DNA from: Hyphomicrobium sp.
Lineage (GTDB): Bacteria; Pseudomonadota; Alphaproteobacteria; Rhizobiales; Hyphomicrobiaceae
Reading direction: 5' to 3'
Assembly: GCA_030148725.1 (NCBI GenBank)
Contig: JASBSU010000004.1
Span: 1-64,000, forward strand
DNA length: 64,000 nt
In this document: one piece after another, positions 1-6,946 of the stretch
Layout: each line of letters opens with the position of its first letter
Numbering within the stretch: position 1 is the stretch's first letter
Notes under the pieces: model-generated
Told to the model about the DNA's origin: nothing
Databases searched by the model: none
The model's input: the letters and a program-made list of their open reading frames with translations, nothing else
Program-made: the position numbers and the translations under genes

Positions 1-59
1 TGCCCGCGCGACAGGCCGCGGGGCGGCAGGCTCGCAGGAAGGATGTTTTCGCGGGCCAT
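1..59 (-). CDS. AlpA/excisionase-like DNA-binding protein, N-terminus only
   Basis: Only the first 19 codons are inside the window; the gene runs off the left edge. The start ATG overlaps the stop of the upstream gene by one base. The visible peptide contains ILPASLPPRGLSR, which resembles the opening of short AlpA/excisionase-like proteins of Hyphomicrobiales prophages; these often sit beside the integrase. If so, the integrase and left attachment site lie just outside the window. The identification rests on a very short stretch. Confidence 0.45.
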   Translation of the reverse strand, partial: MARENILPASLPPRGLSRG

Positions 60-304
60 CACCCCTCCGTTGTTGCGGTGGCGCGGCGCAGCTCGGCGAT
101 GGATTCGTGCAGCATGCGCTGGGCGCCTGCGAGGCGGGGCAAGGCCGCCTCCAGATCCGCGATCACGGCCGGCTCGTCCCCAACCTGCCATGCGAGCGCG
201 CGCGCGATGTGGCCCGCCACGGCAATGGTGGCGCTGTGAGCGTCGGCGACCAGATGCCGGGCGTTGAGGACATCGCTGCGGCCGTTGCCCTCTGTTGGCT
301 TCAT
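59..304 (-). CDS. Hypothetical small helical phage protein
   Basis: An 81-residue soluble, mostly helical protein with no recognised domain. It belongs to the leftward early operon: its ATG overlaps the stop of the upstream gene in an ATGA arrangement, and its stop overlaps the next start. The coupling supports it being translated. No function can be assigned. Confidence 0.7.
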   Translation of the reverse strand: MKPTEGNGRSDVLNARHLVADAHSATIAVAGHIARALAWQVGDEPAVIADLEAALPRLAGAQRMLHESIAELRRATATTEG

Positions 305-993
305 GGGGCAGCCTCGCCGAGCTTCGCGCCGTCGGCGAGTCCTTTCTTCAGTGCGCGCTGGGGGACGTAGATGCGCTTTGGCGCGCGGCCGTCAGGCTGC
401 TCAATCTCGATCACGTAGAGTGTCGAGCGGTGGCGCGGCGCGTCGACCATCATCGGGCGCGGGCGGCCGTTCTGATCGGCGATGGCGTGCTCGACCGGGC
501 AGAGCTTCGGCACCACGGCCAGCACCTTGGCCGACGTCTTCTCGCAGGTTTCCGGGTGCGTGACCTCGATGTCCTGCCCGGGCTGCAGCAGCGCGTCGGC
601 CGGCACTGGCGTTTCCCCGCGCGGCGGCGGCGCTTCTGTCTCGCCGAGGTGCGCGATCGGTTGCGCGCCGTCTGGCGGGTCGGTCCACTTGATATTGTTG
701 GTGGCGAGCGTGTCTTTCAACGCGTCGACGACGAGCGGCTCGCAGTGCGCCGCCGCATCCGCCCACGTCGGCCAGCGCCGCTGCCGGCCATAGAACGCAT
801 ACTGGTAGAACAGCGACCGGCAGTCGTGGAACAGGTGCGGTTCGTGAGCGACGGCGCAGACTTGGCACTTGTCCGCAGCCGGCGGGATGATGCCCCAGCT
901 GACGTCTTCCGTTTTCTGAACGGTGCCGGTGGCCATGTCGACCGTCTGCATCGCGACCGGCATGGTGTGCTTGAAGGCGTGCTGCTCAGCCAT
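301..993 (-). CDS. Conserved phage protein with Cys/His cluster
   Basis: A 230-residue protein. The N-terminal third has a Cys/His cluster (CQVC, then HEPHLFHDC about 8 residues on, and a later HC) followed by an aromatic stretch (YQYAFYGRQRRWPTWADA). This pattern resembles a conserved phage protein family of unknown function and could bind zinc. The C-terminal part is a probable beta-rich domain. The ATG at 993 is chosen because it overlaps the end of the upstream gene, as elsewhere in this operon; a longer reading to 1083 would be in conflict with it. Confidence 0.7.
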   Translation of the reverse strand: MAEQHAFKHTMPVAMQTVDMATGTVQKTEDVSWGIIPPAADKCQVCAVAHEPHLFHDCRSLFYQYAFYGRQRRWPTWADAAAHCEPLVVDALKDTLATNNIKWTDPPDGAQPIAHLGETEAPPPRGETPVPADALLQPGQDIEVTHPETCEKTSAKVLAVVPKLCPVEHAIADQNGRPRPMMVDAPRHRSTLYVIEIEQPDGRAPKRIYVPQRALKKGLADGAKLGEAAP

Positions 994-1261
994 TGTGGTT
1001 GCGCTCCAGAACTTCCCAATCGTTGTCGGTGCTCGGCCACGCGGTCGACGAGACGATTTCGAGCGCCCGGTCGATCTGCGCACGCGCGTCGCTGAGTTGG
1101 GCGCGTGTCATCGCTGGGTCCGCCAGAACGCCCCATCCGTTGTACGCATAGGTAAATCCGTGAATGAGCCGAGTAGCCTGGGTTACCGCCTCGAACACCG
1201 CGTCGGTCCGTTTGGACAGCTCGTTGATGGAACACTTCTCGGCGACGATGTTCTCAGCCAC
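986..1261 (-). CDS. Hypothetical helical early phage protein
   Basis: A 91-residue predicted helical protein with a GTG start. It overlaps both neighbours by 8 bases, typical of translationally coupled phage genes. It contains a central aromatic segment (FTYAYNGWG) and no known domain. Function unknown. Confidence 0.65.
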   Translation of the reverse strand: MAENIVAEKCSINELSKRTDAVFEAVTQATRLIHGFTYAYNGWGVLADPAMTRAQLSDARAQIDRALEIVSSTAWPSTDNDWEVLERNHNG

Positions 1262-1373
1262 GGATCGTTCTCCATGCGTTGGTCAGTGCGCAGCGCAGCC
1301 ACGAGCGGGGGCCGAGCGCGCGGACGTTGAAGGCGAAGCTGCGGAAAGAGCGGAGATGCGGCTCGCTACGCAT
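1254..1373 (-). CDS. Very small basic protein (39 aa)
   Basis: This ORF exactly fills the gap between two coupled genes. Its ATG at 1373 overlaps the stop of the upstream gene by 8 bases and its TGA overlaps the GTG of the downstream gene by 8 bases. The peptide is Arg- and aromatic-rich, ending in LTNAWRTIRG. The double overlap is the main argument that it is real; composition alone would not prove it. Confidence 0.45.
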   Translation of the reverse strand: MRSEPHLRSFRSFAFNVRALGPRSWLRCALTNAWRTIRG

Positions 1374-1605
1374 CGACGGCCTCGTTGGTCGCACCCGTTC
1401 CGTCGCACCGGTCGCAAGAGCACGGCTCTGCATCTGGACCGCACAGGCAGTCGGTGATGGCTGATTTGCAGCACAGGCACACGTGGCCGGTGCCGTCGCA
1501 CGACTGGCATGTGTCGCCGATGACGAGAGCGTCAAACGCGGCAAGTACAATGCCGCCGTAGCTACCGTCGTTCGCTTCAGCTGGCTTGTGTCTTGGCTTT
1601 GCCAT
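1366..1605 (-). CDS. Small Cys-rich (DnaJ-like zinc finger) protein
   Basis: A 79-residue protein with CxxCxGxG-type repeats: CQSCDGTGH, CLCC and CDRCDGTG. These resemble the zinc-binding repeats of the DnaJ central domain and probably bind zinc. No J-domain is present. It sits in the leftward early operon with a one-base stop/start overlap. Role unknown; it may be a zinc-stabilised adaptor. Confidence 0.65.
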   Translation of the reverse strand: MAKPRHKPAEANDGSYGGIVLAAFDALVIGDTCQSCDGTGHVCLCCKSAITDCLCGPDAEPCSCDRCDGTGATNEAVDA

Positions 1606-1916
1606 CAGATCAGCCCCTTATCTCGGGCGAGCCATTCCGGCATCGATATTTCGCCGCAGCCGTCGATGCTCACCTGCCCGAGCGGAAGCGAGAGGCGCCG
1701 CGGGTTGCGGCCGTGCGTCATGACGTTGAGCACGTAGCCGTCAGAGTTGAGGATGGTGCACGCGATGCCGGTGCGCTCGGCCGTCAGATCCGGCGACGTG
1801 CGCGGCGGCGCCGAATGCGGCATGCCGCGTCGTCCGCGCTCATAGCCAGCGCTCGCGCCGTGCGCCCTTGGCGCCTGAGCGCCTTCGGAGCTGTCGTTGT
1901 GGCGTGCTCTCGTCAT
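1605..1916 (-). CDS. Hypothetical phage protein carrying a dispersed repeat in its 5' codons
   Basis: A 103-residue protein. Its N-terminal 30 residues are low-complexity and partly encoded by a copy of a dispersed repeat (1844-1888) found elsewhere in the prophage. The C-terminal half (from about residue 48) looks like a compact beta-rich domain ending in MPEWLARDKGLI. An AAGGGG Shine-Dalgarno lies about 5 bases before the ATG. A rho-independent terminator lies just upstream (1934-1966). Confidence 0.6.
   Translation of the reverse strand: MTRARHNDSSEGAQAPRAHGASAGYERGRRGMPHSAPPRTSPDLTAERTGIACTILNSDGYVLNVMTHGRNPRRLSLPLGQVSIDGCGEISMPEWLARDKGLI
1844..1888 (+). repeat. Dispersed repeat, copy A
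   Basis: A 45-bp element with core GCGCCCTTGGCGCCTG. It matches the reverse complement of 50992-51036 at 40 of 45 positions. Related copies lie near 46205-46292 and 55318-55382. This is the only copy inside a coding region. Confidence 0.65.
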
Positions 1917-1933
1917 CTTGCCCCTTCGAAATT

Positions 1934-1966
1934 AAAAAGGGGTGCGGGCCGCCGTGCCCACACCCC
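1934..1966 (-). terminator. Rho-independent terminator inside the leftward operon
   Basis: Read on the minus strand, an 11-bp GC-rich stem (GGGGTGTGGGC with GCCCGCACCCC, one G-T pair), a 6-nt loop and a run of five T. It separates the gene at 1972-2283 from the gene at 1605-1916, so downstream expression needs read-through or antitermination. Confidence 0.75.
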
Positions 1967-1971
1967 GCCCT

Positions 1972-2283
1972 CTACTTCCCCGCTGGAACTCGTTCCTGCG
2001 CGCCGTTGACGCCGCCGATACGCTCGATGTCCGCCAGCTTGGCGAGCAGTGTGATGCCGCGCTGCTGCGCCTCCCGCGTCATCTCGCGCTCGCGCCAGCT
2101 CAGGCGCTGGCTCTTGCCGTGCATCGTGGCGATGCGCAGCAGCGCCTCAACTGTGTCGGCAATCTCCCGGCGCGCGCTGTAAAGACGTTCGCGCGCGCCG
2201 CTCTCTGCCGCCTCCGGCGTGCGCGCGTACGCAGCCAACGCACGCGCCATTTCGTCAGCGGATGTGTCGCGCAGCGACGTCAT
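1972..2283 (-). CDS. Hypothetical helical early phage protein
   Basis: A 103-residue charged protein, predicted almost wholly helical. The ATG at 2283 overlaps the upstream stop (TGATG), which decides the start over a longer in-frame reading to 2442. No recognised domain. The gene is followed directly by a terminator. Confidence 0.65.
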   Translation of the reverse strand: MTSLRDTSADEMARALAAYARTPEAAESGARERLYSARREIADTVEALLRIATMHGKSQRLSWREREMTREAQQRGITLLAKLADIERIGGVNGAQERVPAGK

Positions 2284-2714
2284 CAGGCTGCGGCCGCTTC
2301 GCGGGCCGCCTGCAGACGCTGCGAGACCTCGGCAATGGACGAGGGGCCCCCGACTGCACCGAGCGCGAATAGCACCTTGGCGGGGCTCGCATCGTGCGCC
2401 AACTCGCACAGCATCTTGCGCGCGACATCGACGGCGAAACACTCGTCGGCCTCAGCGGCGGTCGTGCCAGTCATCCGCGCGAAGCCCTGCATCGCGACTC
2501 CGGAGGTGTGCGCACAGTTGGCAAGGATCAGATCGACGGGCTTGTGGAGCTTTGGAGCGGCCGGCTCCGGCTTGGCGTTGTTCGTTCGGCCCGGGCCGTC
2601 AGCCGCGGGTGCAGCGTCGTTGGCGGGCGGCTCTGTCGTGAACGTTGCAGCGTGGCCGTTCTGCACAACGCCTGGATGAGTTTCGCTATTGGTGATTGTG
2701 ACTGTTTCGGACAT
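2283..2714 (-). CDS. Hypothetical protein, first gene of the leftward early operon
   Basis: 143 residues: a Pro/Ala/Asn-rich unstructured N-terminal third, then a helical domain of about 85 residues containing ANCAHTSG. It has a good Shine-Dalgarno (GGAGG, 8 bases before the ATG) and lies first behind the candidate leftward promoter. No family recognised. Confidence 0.65.
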   Translation of the reverse strand: MSETVTITNSETHPGVVQNGHAATFTTEPPANDAAPAADGPGRTNNAKPEPAAPKLHKPVDLILANCAHTSGVAMQGFARMTGTTAAEADECFAVDVARKMLCELAHDASPAKVLFALGAVGGPSSIAEVSQRLQAAREAAAA

Positions 2715-2751
2715 TGTTCGCCTCCGTTAATGTTAAACCCAACGGTTGTAA

Positions 2752-2792
2752 GCGGTAGGATATTTCCCATCGCGCGTCAATCGTTTCCCATC
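2752..2792 (-). promoter_or_regulatory. Candidate leftward early promoter with direct-repeat operators
   Basis: On the minus strand TTGACG (2780-2775) is a good -35; 17 bases on is a weak -10 (TACCGC). Two copies of TTTCCCATC (plus strand, 2763-2771 and 2784-2792) flank the -35 at a 21-bp period, about two helical turns. The same TGGGAA half-site occurs at the rightward promoter (4051-4064), which suggests a shared repressor, CI or Cro. Confidence 0.5.
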
Positions 2793-2844
2793 GGCGTTGT
2801 GGGCTCTATACCACTGTCGATGCTGCGTGGCGGGGAGGCGGACG

Positions 2845-3369
2845 GTGAAATCGAATAGGTTTTGTGGCGCGCTCGGGTGCGCCGCCGTGCTGTTCTCTTT
2901 GCCCGCGATGGCGCAGTGGGTACACATGGCGGGTGAGGACGACCCATTCGCCGGCGGCTCGCAGCAGTTTGCGGGAGGCGTGGCTGAGACCGGCGAAATG
3001 GTCATGTTTCGCTGCACCAGCGATAATGATCTTGCGCTGCTCTACGTTTCGATCGAGCGTCCGCCGGATGAGGCGGAGATCATGCGGGTGCTCGCTGCGG
3101 CTAAGGCGGAGTTGCTCGTGATCGTCGACGAGGATCCTGTCGTTGCGCTACCGGCCATAATCGACATGACGCCGGACAGGGAACGCCTTCGGTACGTCTC
3201 CGAACACCCGGCTGTTGAGAAGCTTGCAACGCGCGCCGCGGCGGCCAAGCGGCGCGTGGCCGTGGCAGTGCAAATCGGTGGCAAGCGTATTTACAGCACC
3301 GCCATAAACGCCCGCGGCTCCGGCAAGGCAATGGGAAAGCTCACGAAAGCCTGCAAGCTCGGCGACTAG
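2845..3369 (+). CDS. Secreted/periplasmic protein with signal peptide
   Basis: 174 residues from a GTG start preceded by GGGGAGG. It has a clear Sec signal peptide (charged start, hydrophobic core, cleavage after AMA at about residue 23). The mature part has a short Cys-containing strand (MFRCTSDND) and ends in a pattern like the C-terminal segment of VasI-type type VI accessory proteins; that similarity is loose. It lies alone between the divergent early operons and overlaps the repressor gene tail-to-tail by 4 bases, a typical place for a lysogenic-conversion gene. Confidence 0.6.
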   Translation: MKSNRFCGALGCAAVLFSLPAMAQWVHMAGEDDPFAGGSQQFAGGVAETGEMVMFRCTSDNDLALLYVSIERPPDEAEIMRVLAAAKAELLVIVDEDPVVALPAIIDMTPDRERLRYVSEHPAVEKLATRAAAAKRRVAVAVQIGGKRIYSTAINARGSGKAMGKLTKACKLGD

Positions 3370-3983
3370 TCGCTCTCGCCGCGCTCCAGCTTGCGAAAAA
3401 CCCCCTTGATATGGGCTTCGTAGGGGCTGCGCGTGTCAGCCAAGCTGATGATCTCGTTGTCGGTAGCCCTATTCGTGATCAGCAGCCCGGGGCGTACATA
3501 CTGCCTTATGATTGTACGGCCCTCTAACAACTGGCTGCGGCTATAGAGCTGCGCGACCACGATCTGCTCCGACTGCAGGCGATTGACCGCGTCGGCCGAC
3601 ATATCGAACGTCAAGATGTCGCCGTCCATGATCCGAAGCGGGTGCTGCTCCAGCGCGTTGCCGACCATGCGGAATCGTGCGCGGTGGAGTTCGATAACCC
3701 CATGCTTGGGGACGTAGGGCACCGCATCGTCGGCCAACCCAGAGACGATCGAATTTTTTTTGGCTCGCACGATCCCCTCGACCCCCAGCTCTTCCGCCGG
3801 GAGATCCAATACGTCGGCCACCTTAAGTTTTTGCTCCATCGACAGATCCATAGGCGACCCTTTCCGCACGAACTGCGAGATGTAGGTGTCGTTCATGCCG
3901 ATCTGTTGCGACAGCCACTTCATGTCGCGGCCGAGATAGGCAAGCCGTTTAACGATGACGTCGCGGGTATCGATGTGGGGCAT
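3366..3983 (-). CDS. CI-like prophage repressor, LexA/S24 fold without catalytic serine
   Basis: 205 residues. N-terminal HTH (about 5-60: WLSQQIGMNDTYISQFVRKG) and a C-terminal S24/LexA-like domain (from about 85). At the place of the usual GDSM nucleophile motif the protein reads GNALEQ, followed by the conserved-looking IMDGD; the serine is missing. It should still bind operators and oligomerise, but RecA-stimulated self-cleavage looks unlikely. Divergent from the Cro-like gene at 4080. Confidence 0.8.
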   Translation of the reverse strand: MPHIDTRDVIVKRLAYLGRDMKWLSQQIGMNDTYISQFVRKGSPMDLSMEQKLKVADVLDLPAEELGVEGIVRAKKNSIVSGLADDAVPYVPKHGVIELHRARFRMVGNALEQHPLRIMDGDILTFDMSADAVNRLQSEQIVVAQLYSRSQLLEGRTIIRQYVRPGLLITNRATDNEIISLADTRSPYEAHIKGVFRKLERGESD

Positions 3984-4042
3984 AAGGATGCCTACATCGT
4001 TCGCAATGGTAACGGTCCCGCCGTCGTTAAGTATACGCTAGG

Positions 4043-4071
4043 TTGACCGGTGGGAAGAATCCCATTAGGCA
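4043..4071 (+). promoter_or_regulatory. Candidate rightward early promoter and operator
   Basis: TTGACC (4043-4048) is a good -35; the -10 at 4066 is weak. Between them is the palindrome TGGGA-AGAA-TCCCA (4051-4064), sharing its half-site with the leftward promoter. Repressor bound here would cover the promoter. Its position also argues against the GTG at 4050 being the start of the next gene. Confidence 0.5.
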
Positions 4072-4079
4072 TCGTCGAC

Positions 4080-4343
4080 ATGGAATTGCGCGACCCGCTC
4101 TTGCTGAACATTGAAAGGTTCCTTGCCGAGGCCGGCATGGAGCCGACCACGTTCGGTGAAAAATCAATGAACGACGGGAACTTCGTTCGCGATCTACGCA
4201 ACGGGCGCGAAGTTCGGCGGCGAACTCGCGAAAGGGTCTTGCGATTCATTTCGGCTTGGCAAGCGGAACACCGCTCCGAACCAACGAATGGACCGGTGGG
4301 TGTGGCCGGTGGGAGGACGACCAAGCAGCAGACGGCAGCGTAA
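4080..4343 (+). CDS. Cro-like/HTH DNA-binding protein
   Basis: 87 residues from the ATG at 4080 (a GTG at 4050 would add 10 residues but lies on the candidate operator). The central part (LLNIERFLAEAGMEPTTFG through RERVLRFISAW) reads as a small HTH domain common downstream of repressors in alphaproteobacterial prophages. It is the first gene transcribed rightward, which fits a Cro/early regulator role. The basic tail is probably disordered. Confidence 0.6.
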   Translation: MELRDPLLLNIERFLAEAGMEPTTFGEKSMNDGNFVRDLRNGREVRRRTRERVLRFISAWQAEHRSEPTNGPVGVAGGRTTKQQTAA

Positions 4344-4648
4344 GGCGGACGCGCTGGGCGCCGGATCGGCACCCGTCGCCTGGACGAGTACAGCGTCCGC
4401 CGTGCCTTGCCGTCCCTAGACGACGAGACCGACCGGTGCGGACCGCAATGCCGTCACCGGCGGTGCACTTGAAGGGGATCGGTTTTGCGTACCCCGATCT
4501 TTGGTGACGGCCACGAGTGCGGCGCCGCGTTCCATGCGCCCGACGGTTTCAGTAGCCAGCGTAAGTCGACCTCTCGTTCGCGTTTCTATCTCAGCCCGGC
4601 CGACGACCCCGAATTGTCGGCCGGGCCTCTCAAGCGGTGCGGGGGCAC
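4344..4648 (+). other. Non-coding stretch with a perfect hairpin
   Basis: No convincing gene in about 300 bp. It contains a perfect 11-bp inverted repeat, GCCCGGCCGAC (4594-4604) with its complement at 4616-4626, without a T-run. It could be a pause site or antitermination element in the rightward leader. Confidence 0.5.
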
Positions 4649-5275
4649 ATGCTGGATGCGGCGCAGATTGCAGGGCTGATCGCGGGAGGGCTGTTCGCCG
4701 TCTGCGTCGTCGCGCTGCGCCTTGTGCCACGGCCTGAGTCCAGGGTGGTCGCGCCGAGTCCAGGCGCCCGAGTCCAGGCCGCGACCGTGGCGGACCATCC
4801 GAGTCCGCGGCCCACGATAGGCGCGACCGCGGCCCCGGATCATGGCCGCGCGACGCGTCCGGCCAATGACGACCCGCCGTTTCGCATGCAGATGAACGCG
4901 CACGCGCACGCCGTCGAGTTCGTGCGCTGGATGCGCGACATGGGGCTCGCCGGCCGTTACTCGGCGGCGGACGTTGGCAACTACTACAGCTGGTTCACGC
5001 GCGATCAGCGCGTCTTTCCGATTCCGACGACAAAATTCCTCGAGGCGCTGAACAAGCACCCGGGCGTTGGCAAGAAACGTGATCGCCTGAAGGACGAGAA
5101 CGGCAACGTGCCGAAGCTCCCATCGGGCTCGCCGATGCGCACCATGTTCTACACCATCGCCGAGGAGGCGGTTCACGCGCCGGCCGGCGTCAGCGCTCTC
5201 GCCGCGAAGAAGCGGCGCGTGCCACAGGCGAGCGACGCCAGCATCGTCATCGGCCACGAAAGGAAGGCCGCATGA
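4649..5275 (+). CDS. Single-pass membrane protein, early operon
   Basis: 208 residues. One N-terminal transmembrane helix (about residues 5-25), a 45-residue Pro/Ala-rich linker, then a soluble helical domain of about 125 residues with an aromatic motif (NYYSWFTRDQRVF). The ATG at 4649 is preferred over a GTG four codons earlier. No named family. The stop overlaps the nuclease gene by 4 bases (ATGA), so the two are coupled. Confidence 0.65.
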   Translation: MLDAAQIAGLIAGGLFAVCVVALRLVPRPESRVVAPSPGARVQAATVADHPSPRPTIGATAAPDHGRATRPANDDPPFRMQMNAHAHAVEFVRWMRDMGLAGRYSAADVGNYYSWFTRDQRVFPIPTTKFLEALNKHPGVGKKRDRLKDENGNVPKLPSGSPMRTMFYTIAEEAVHAPAGVSALAAKKRRVPQASDASIVIGHERKAA

Positions 5276-5712
5276 CGGGCTTCGTCGACAAGGTGGAGCG
5301 CGTGCAGCGATCGTTCGTCGTCGAGCGCAAGCGCTCGCGTGCTCAGATCGGCGCGCGGCGCTCGGTGCCGGCCGGGCCGACCGAGGAGCAGATTCAGAAG
5401 GCTGTCGTCGAATGGCTGGACCGCCGCGGCGTGAAGGGCATGCACTTCTTCCACGTGGCGAACGGCGACATCCGCCACAAGGGCGCCGCTGGCCGCCTGA
5501 AGGGCATGGGTGTCAAGGCAGGCGAGCCCGACATCGTGCTGCTTTATCGCGGCCACGCCTACGGGCTCGAACTTAAAGCGCCGGGCGGCACTCAATCGCC
5601 TGATCAAGAGCACGTGGAGCGGCAGTGGGAACAGGCCGGTGCCACGTACGCCGTCGCGCGCGGGCTCGATTACGCACTCGACACTTTGCGCGAGTGGGGC
5701 CTGCTCGAATGA
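5272..5712 (+). CDS. VRR-NUC domain nuclease
   Basis: 146 residues. The VRR-NUC fold spans about residues 38-140: EEQIQKAVVEWL, then G-EPDIVLL (acidic metal ligand) and GLELKAP (E-x-K catalytic pair), then the helix QRQWEQAGATYAVA-type ending. These endonucleases are common in phage replication modules and probably process branched or recombination intermediates. Coupled to the membrane protein gene upstream; followed by an unusual run of hairpins. Confidence 0.85.
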   Translation: MTGFVDKVERVQRSFVVERKRSRAQIGARRSVPAGPTEEQIQKAVVEWLDRRGVKGMHFFHVANGDIRHKGAAGRLKGMGVKAGEPDIVLLYRGHAYGLELKAPGGTQSPDQEHVERQWEQAGATYAVARGLDYALDTLREWGLLE

Positions 5713-5728
5713 CGGACTGAAAAGATTT

Positions 5729-5881
5729 GAGCCTCGACGGGTGGGTGCCCGCGAGGCTCTCAGAATTTCGGAGCGACTGGGAAAGCGCTCCGTAGACGGG
5801 CAGGGGGCTGCCCGCGAACGACGCGAAGAATCTCATTCGCGCCGTTAACGGTCAAGCCCCCGTGGGACAAAAGCCGGGGGC
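5729..5881 (+). ncRNA. Five consecutive hairpins: candidate structured RNA or leader
   Basis: Five stems follow each other with almost no spacer: H1 5729-5759 (8 bp, bulge, 4 bp), H2 5769-5792 (7 bp), H3 5797-5814 (7 bp, GGGG loop), H4 5817-5846 (10 of 11 paired), H5 5856-5881 (7 bp). The 3' arm of H5 ends 3 bases before the GTG at 5885 and covers where the ribosome would bind. It could be a translational or copy-control element for the initiator gene. I recognise no known RNA family. Confidence 0.55.
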
Positions 5882-5884
5882 GGC

Positions 5885-6946
5885 GTGGCGGTGACGACGA
5901 CAACCAAAGACAAGGGCGACGGGGCGCACGGTGGCGCTCTGATGCAAGCCTATGTCGACCTCATCGACGCCGGTAATCCGCAGGCGCAGCTCATCCTCAA
6001 CGTGCTGACGCGTTTCCTCGATTGGGAGACGGGCGTCGGCTACCCGAATTACGAGACACTCGCCACACTCGCGAAGTGCTCGCGCAAGACCGTGCAGCGC
6101 TTCATCGTGCGCATGGAGGAGGAAAATCTTCTCTGGCGCACCAAGCGTTTCGACACCGACGGCAATGGGCGGCGCACCAGCAACGAACTGACGCTCGTCG
6201 GATATGCCGAGTGGTTCAAGGCAGTGAGCGAGGGCGGGGTTGTCGCCAAACCGCGCAAGGTGGGTCGTCGCCGACCCTATGGACAAACTGTCCATAGGGG
6301 TGAAGCGCAGAAAACCGCAAGCGACAACGACACCCCTATGGACAATGTGTCCATAGCCCCCCTGGACAATGTGTCCATAGCCTCTGGACAGCAGCTGTCC
6401 ACACCCTCTGGACAGCAGGTGTCCATACTAGATCCTTCACTTGATCATTCACTAGGATCAATCTCCCCCCCTCCCCCCCGTGGCCGGGGGGTGAGAGCGC
6501 ACTCGCTTCTCGATGAGGTTTTCAGGGCCAAGCCGCACTGTGGACGAGCATTTGAAAAGCTGTTCGTCCCGCTGTTGACGAGGGTGCCGCTGAAGGCGCC
6601 GAACCCCGAGCACTCGCTCGGCATGCTCGCCGAGTTTGCAGAAAGACAGTCCGACGATGTTCTGCATGAAGCTCTGCGGCTGCTGGGCACGCCGGGGCTG
6701 AAGACGTACCGCGAGCACGACGTCCGCCCGCCGAACATCGAGACGGCCATCGCCGAGGCACGCAAGCTCGTCTCAGGTCGTGAGGCTCGCGAGCAAGGGC
6801 CGCTGCTGTTCCGCGGCACGCGGGCTTACGAGGACGCGCTCGCGAAGGTGGCGGCCATGTCGCCGGGCTGGGCTGAGGCTCTGCGCGGCAAGGATTTCAT
6901 CAAGCGATCTGACCTCAAGTCATACGGCGTGGAGCAGGTGCCATGA
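5885..6946 (+). CDS. Phage replication initiator, HTH N-terminal domain, iterons inside the gene
   Basis: 353 residues from the GTG at 5885; an ATG at 5942 with an upstream GGTGG is an alternative start. Residues about 20-100 form the winged-HTH typical of phage replication proteins (NPQAQLILNVLTRFL, then PNYETLATLAKCSRKTVQRF). Residues about 130-182 are encoded by an array of palindromic repeats and read as a low-complexity linker (DNVSIA, SGQQ). The C-terminal 150 residues form a helical domain. The HTH-linker arrangement with an origin inside the gene parallels lambda O. It should bind the repeats and recruit host helicase. Confidence 0.8.
   Translation: MAVTTTTKDKGDGAHGGALMQAYVDLIDAGNPQAQLILNVLTRFLDWETGVGYPNYETLATLAKCSRKTVQRFIVRMEEENLLWRTKRFDTDGNGRRTSNELTLVGYAEWFKAVSEGGVVAKPRKVGRRRPYGQTVHRGEAQKTASDNDTPMDNVSIAPLDNVSIASGQQLSTPSGQQVSILDPSLDHSLGSISPPPPRGRGVRAHSLLDEVFRAKPHCGRAFEKLFVPLLTRVPLKAPNPEHSLGMLAEFAERQSDDVLHEALRLLGTPGLKTYREHDVRPPNIETAIAEARKLVSGREAREQGPLLFRGTRAYEDALAKVAAMSPGWAEALRGKDFIKRSDLKSYGVEQVP
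6275..6425 (+). repeat. Five palindromic iterons, probable replication origin
   Basis: Five copies of TGGACA-N3/N5-TGTCCA: 6275-6299 (11-bp arms), 6336-6356 (9-bp arms), 6363-6377, 6385-6401, 6409-6425. The last four have centres 23-24 bp apart. They lie inside the initiator gene and are followed by a short less GC-rich stretch (6426-6465) before a C-run. Layout matches iteron origins of the lambda O type. Confidence 0.75.

Noticed and set aside
4485-4737. Short open frames in the gap after the Cro-like gene
   Set aside because: Frames overlap each other, lack ribosome sites and have shadow-like composition.
6275-6425. CRISPR-like array
   Set aside because: Units are palindromes inside a coding frame with 23-24 bp period and no unique spacers of constant length; fits iterons.
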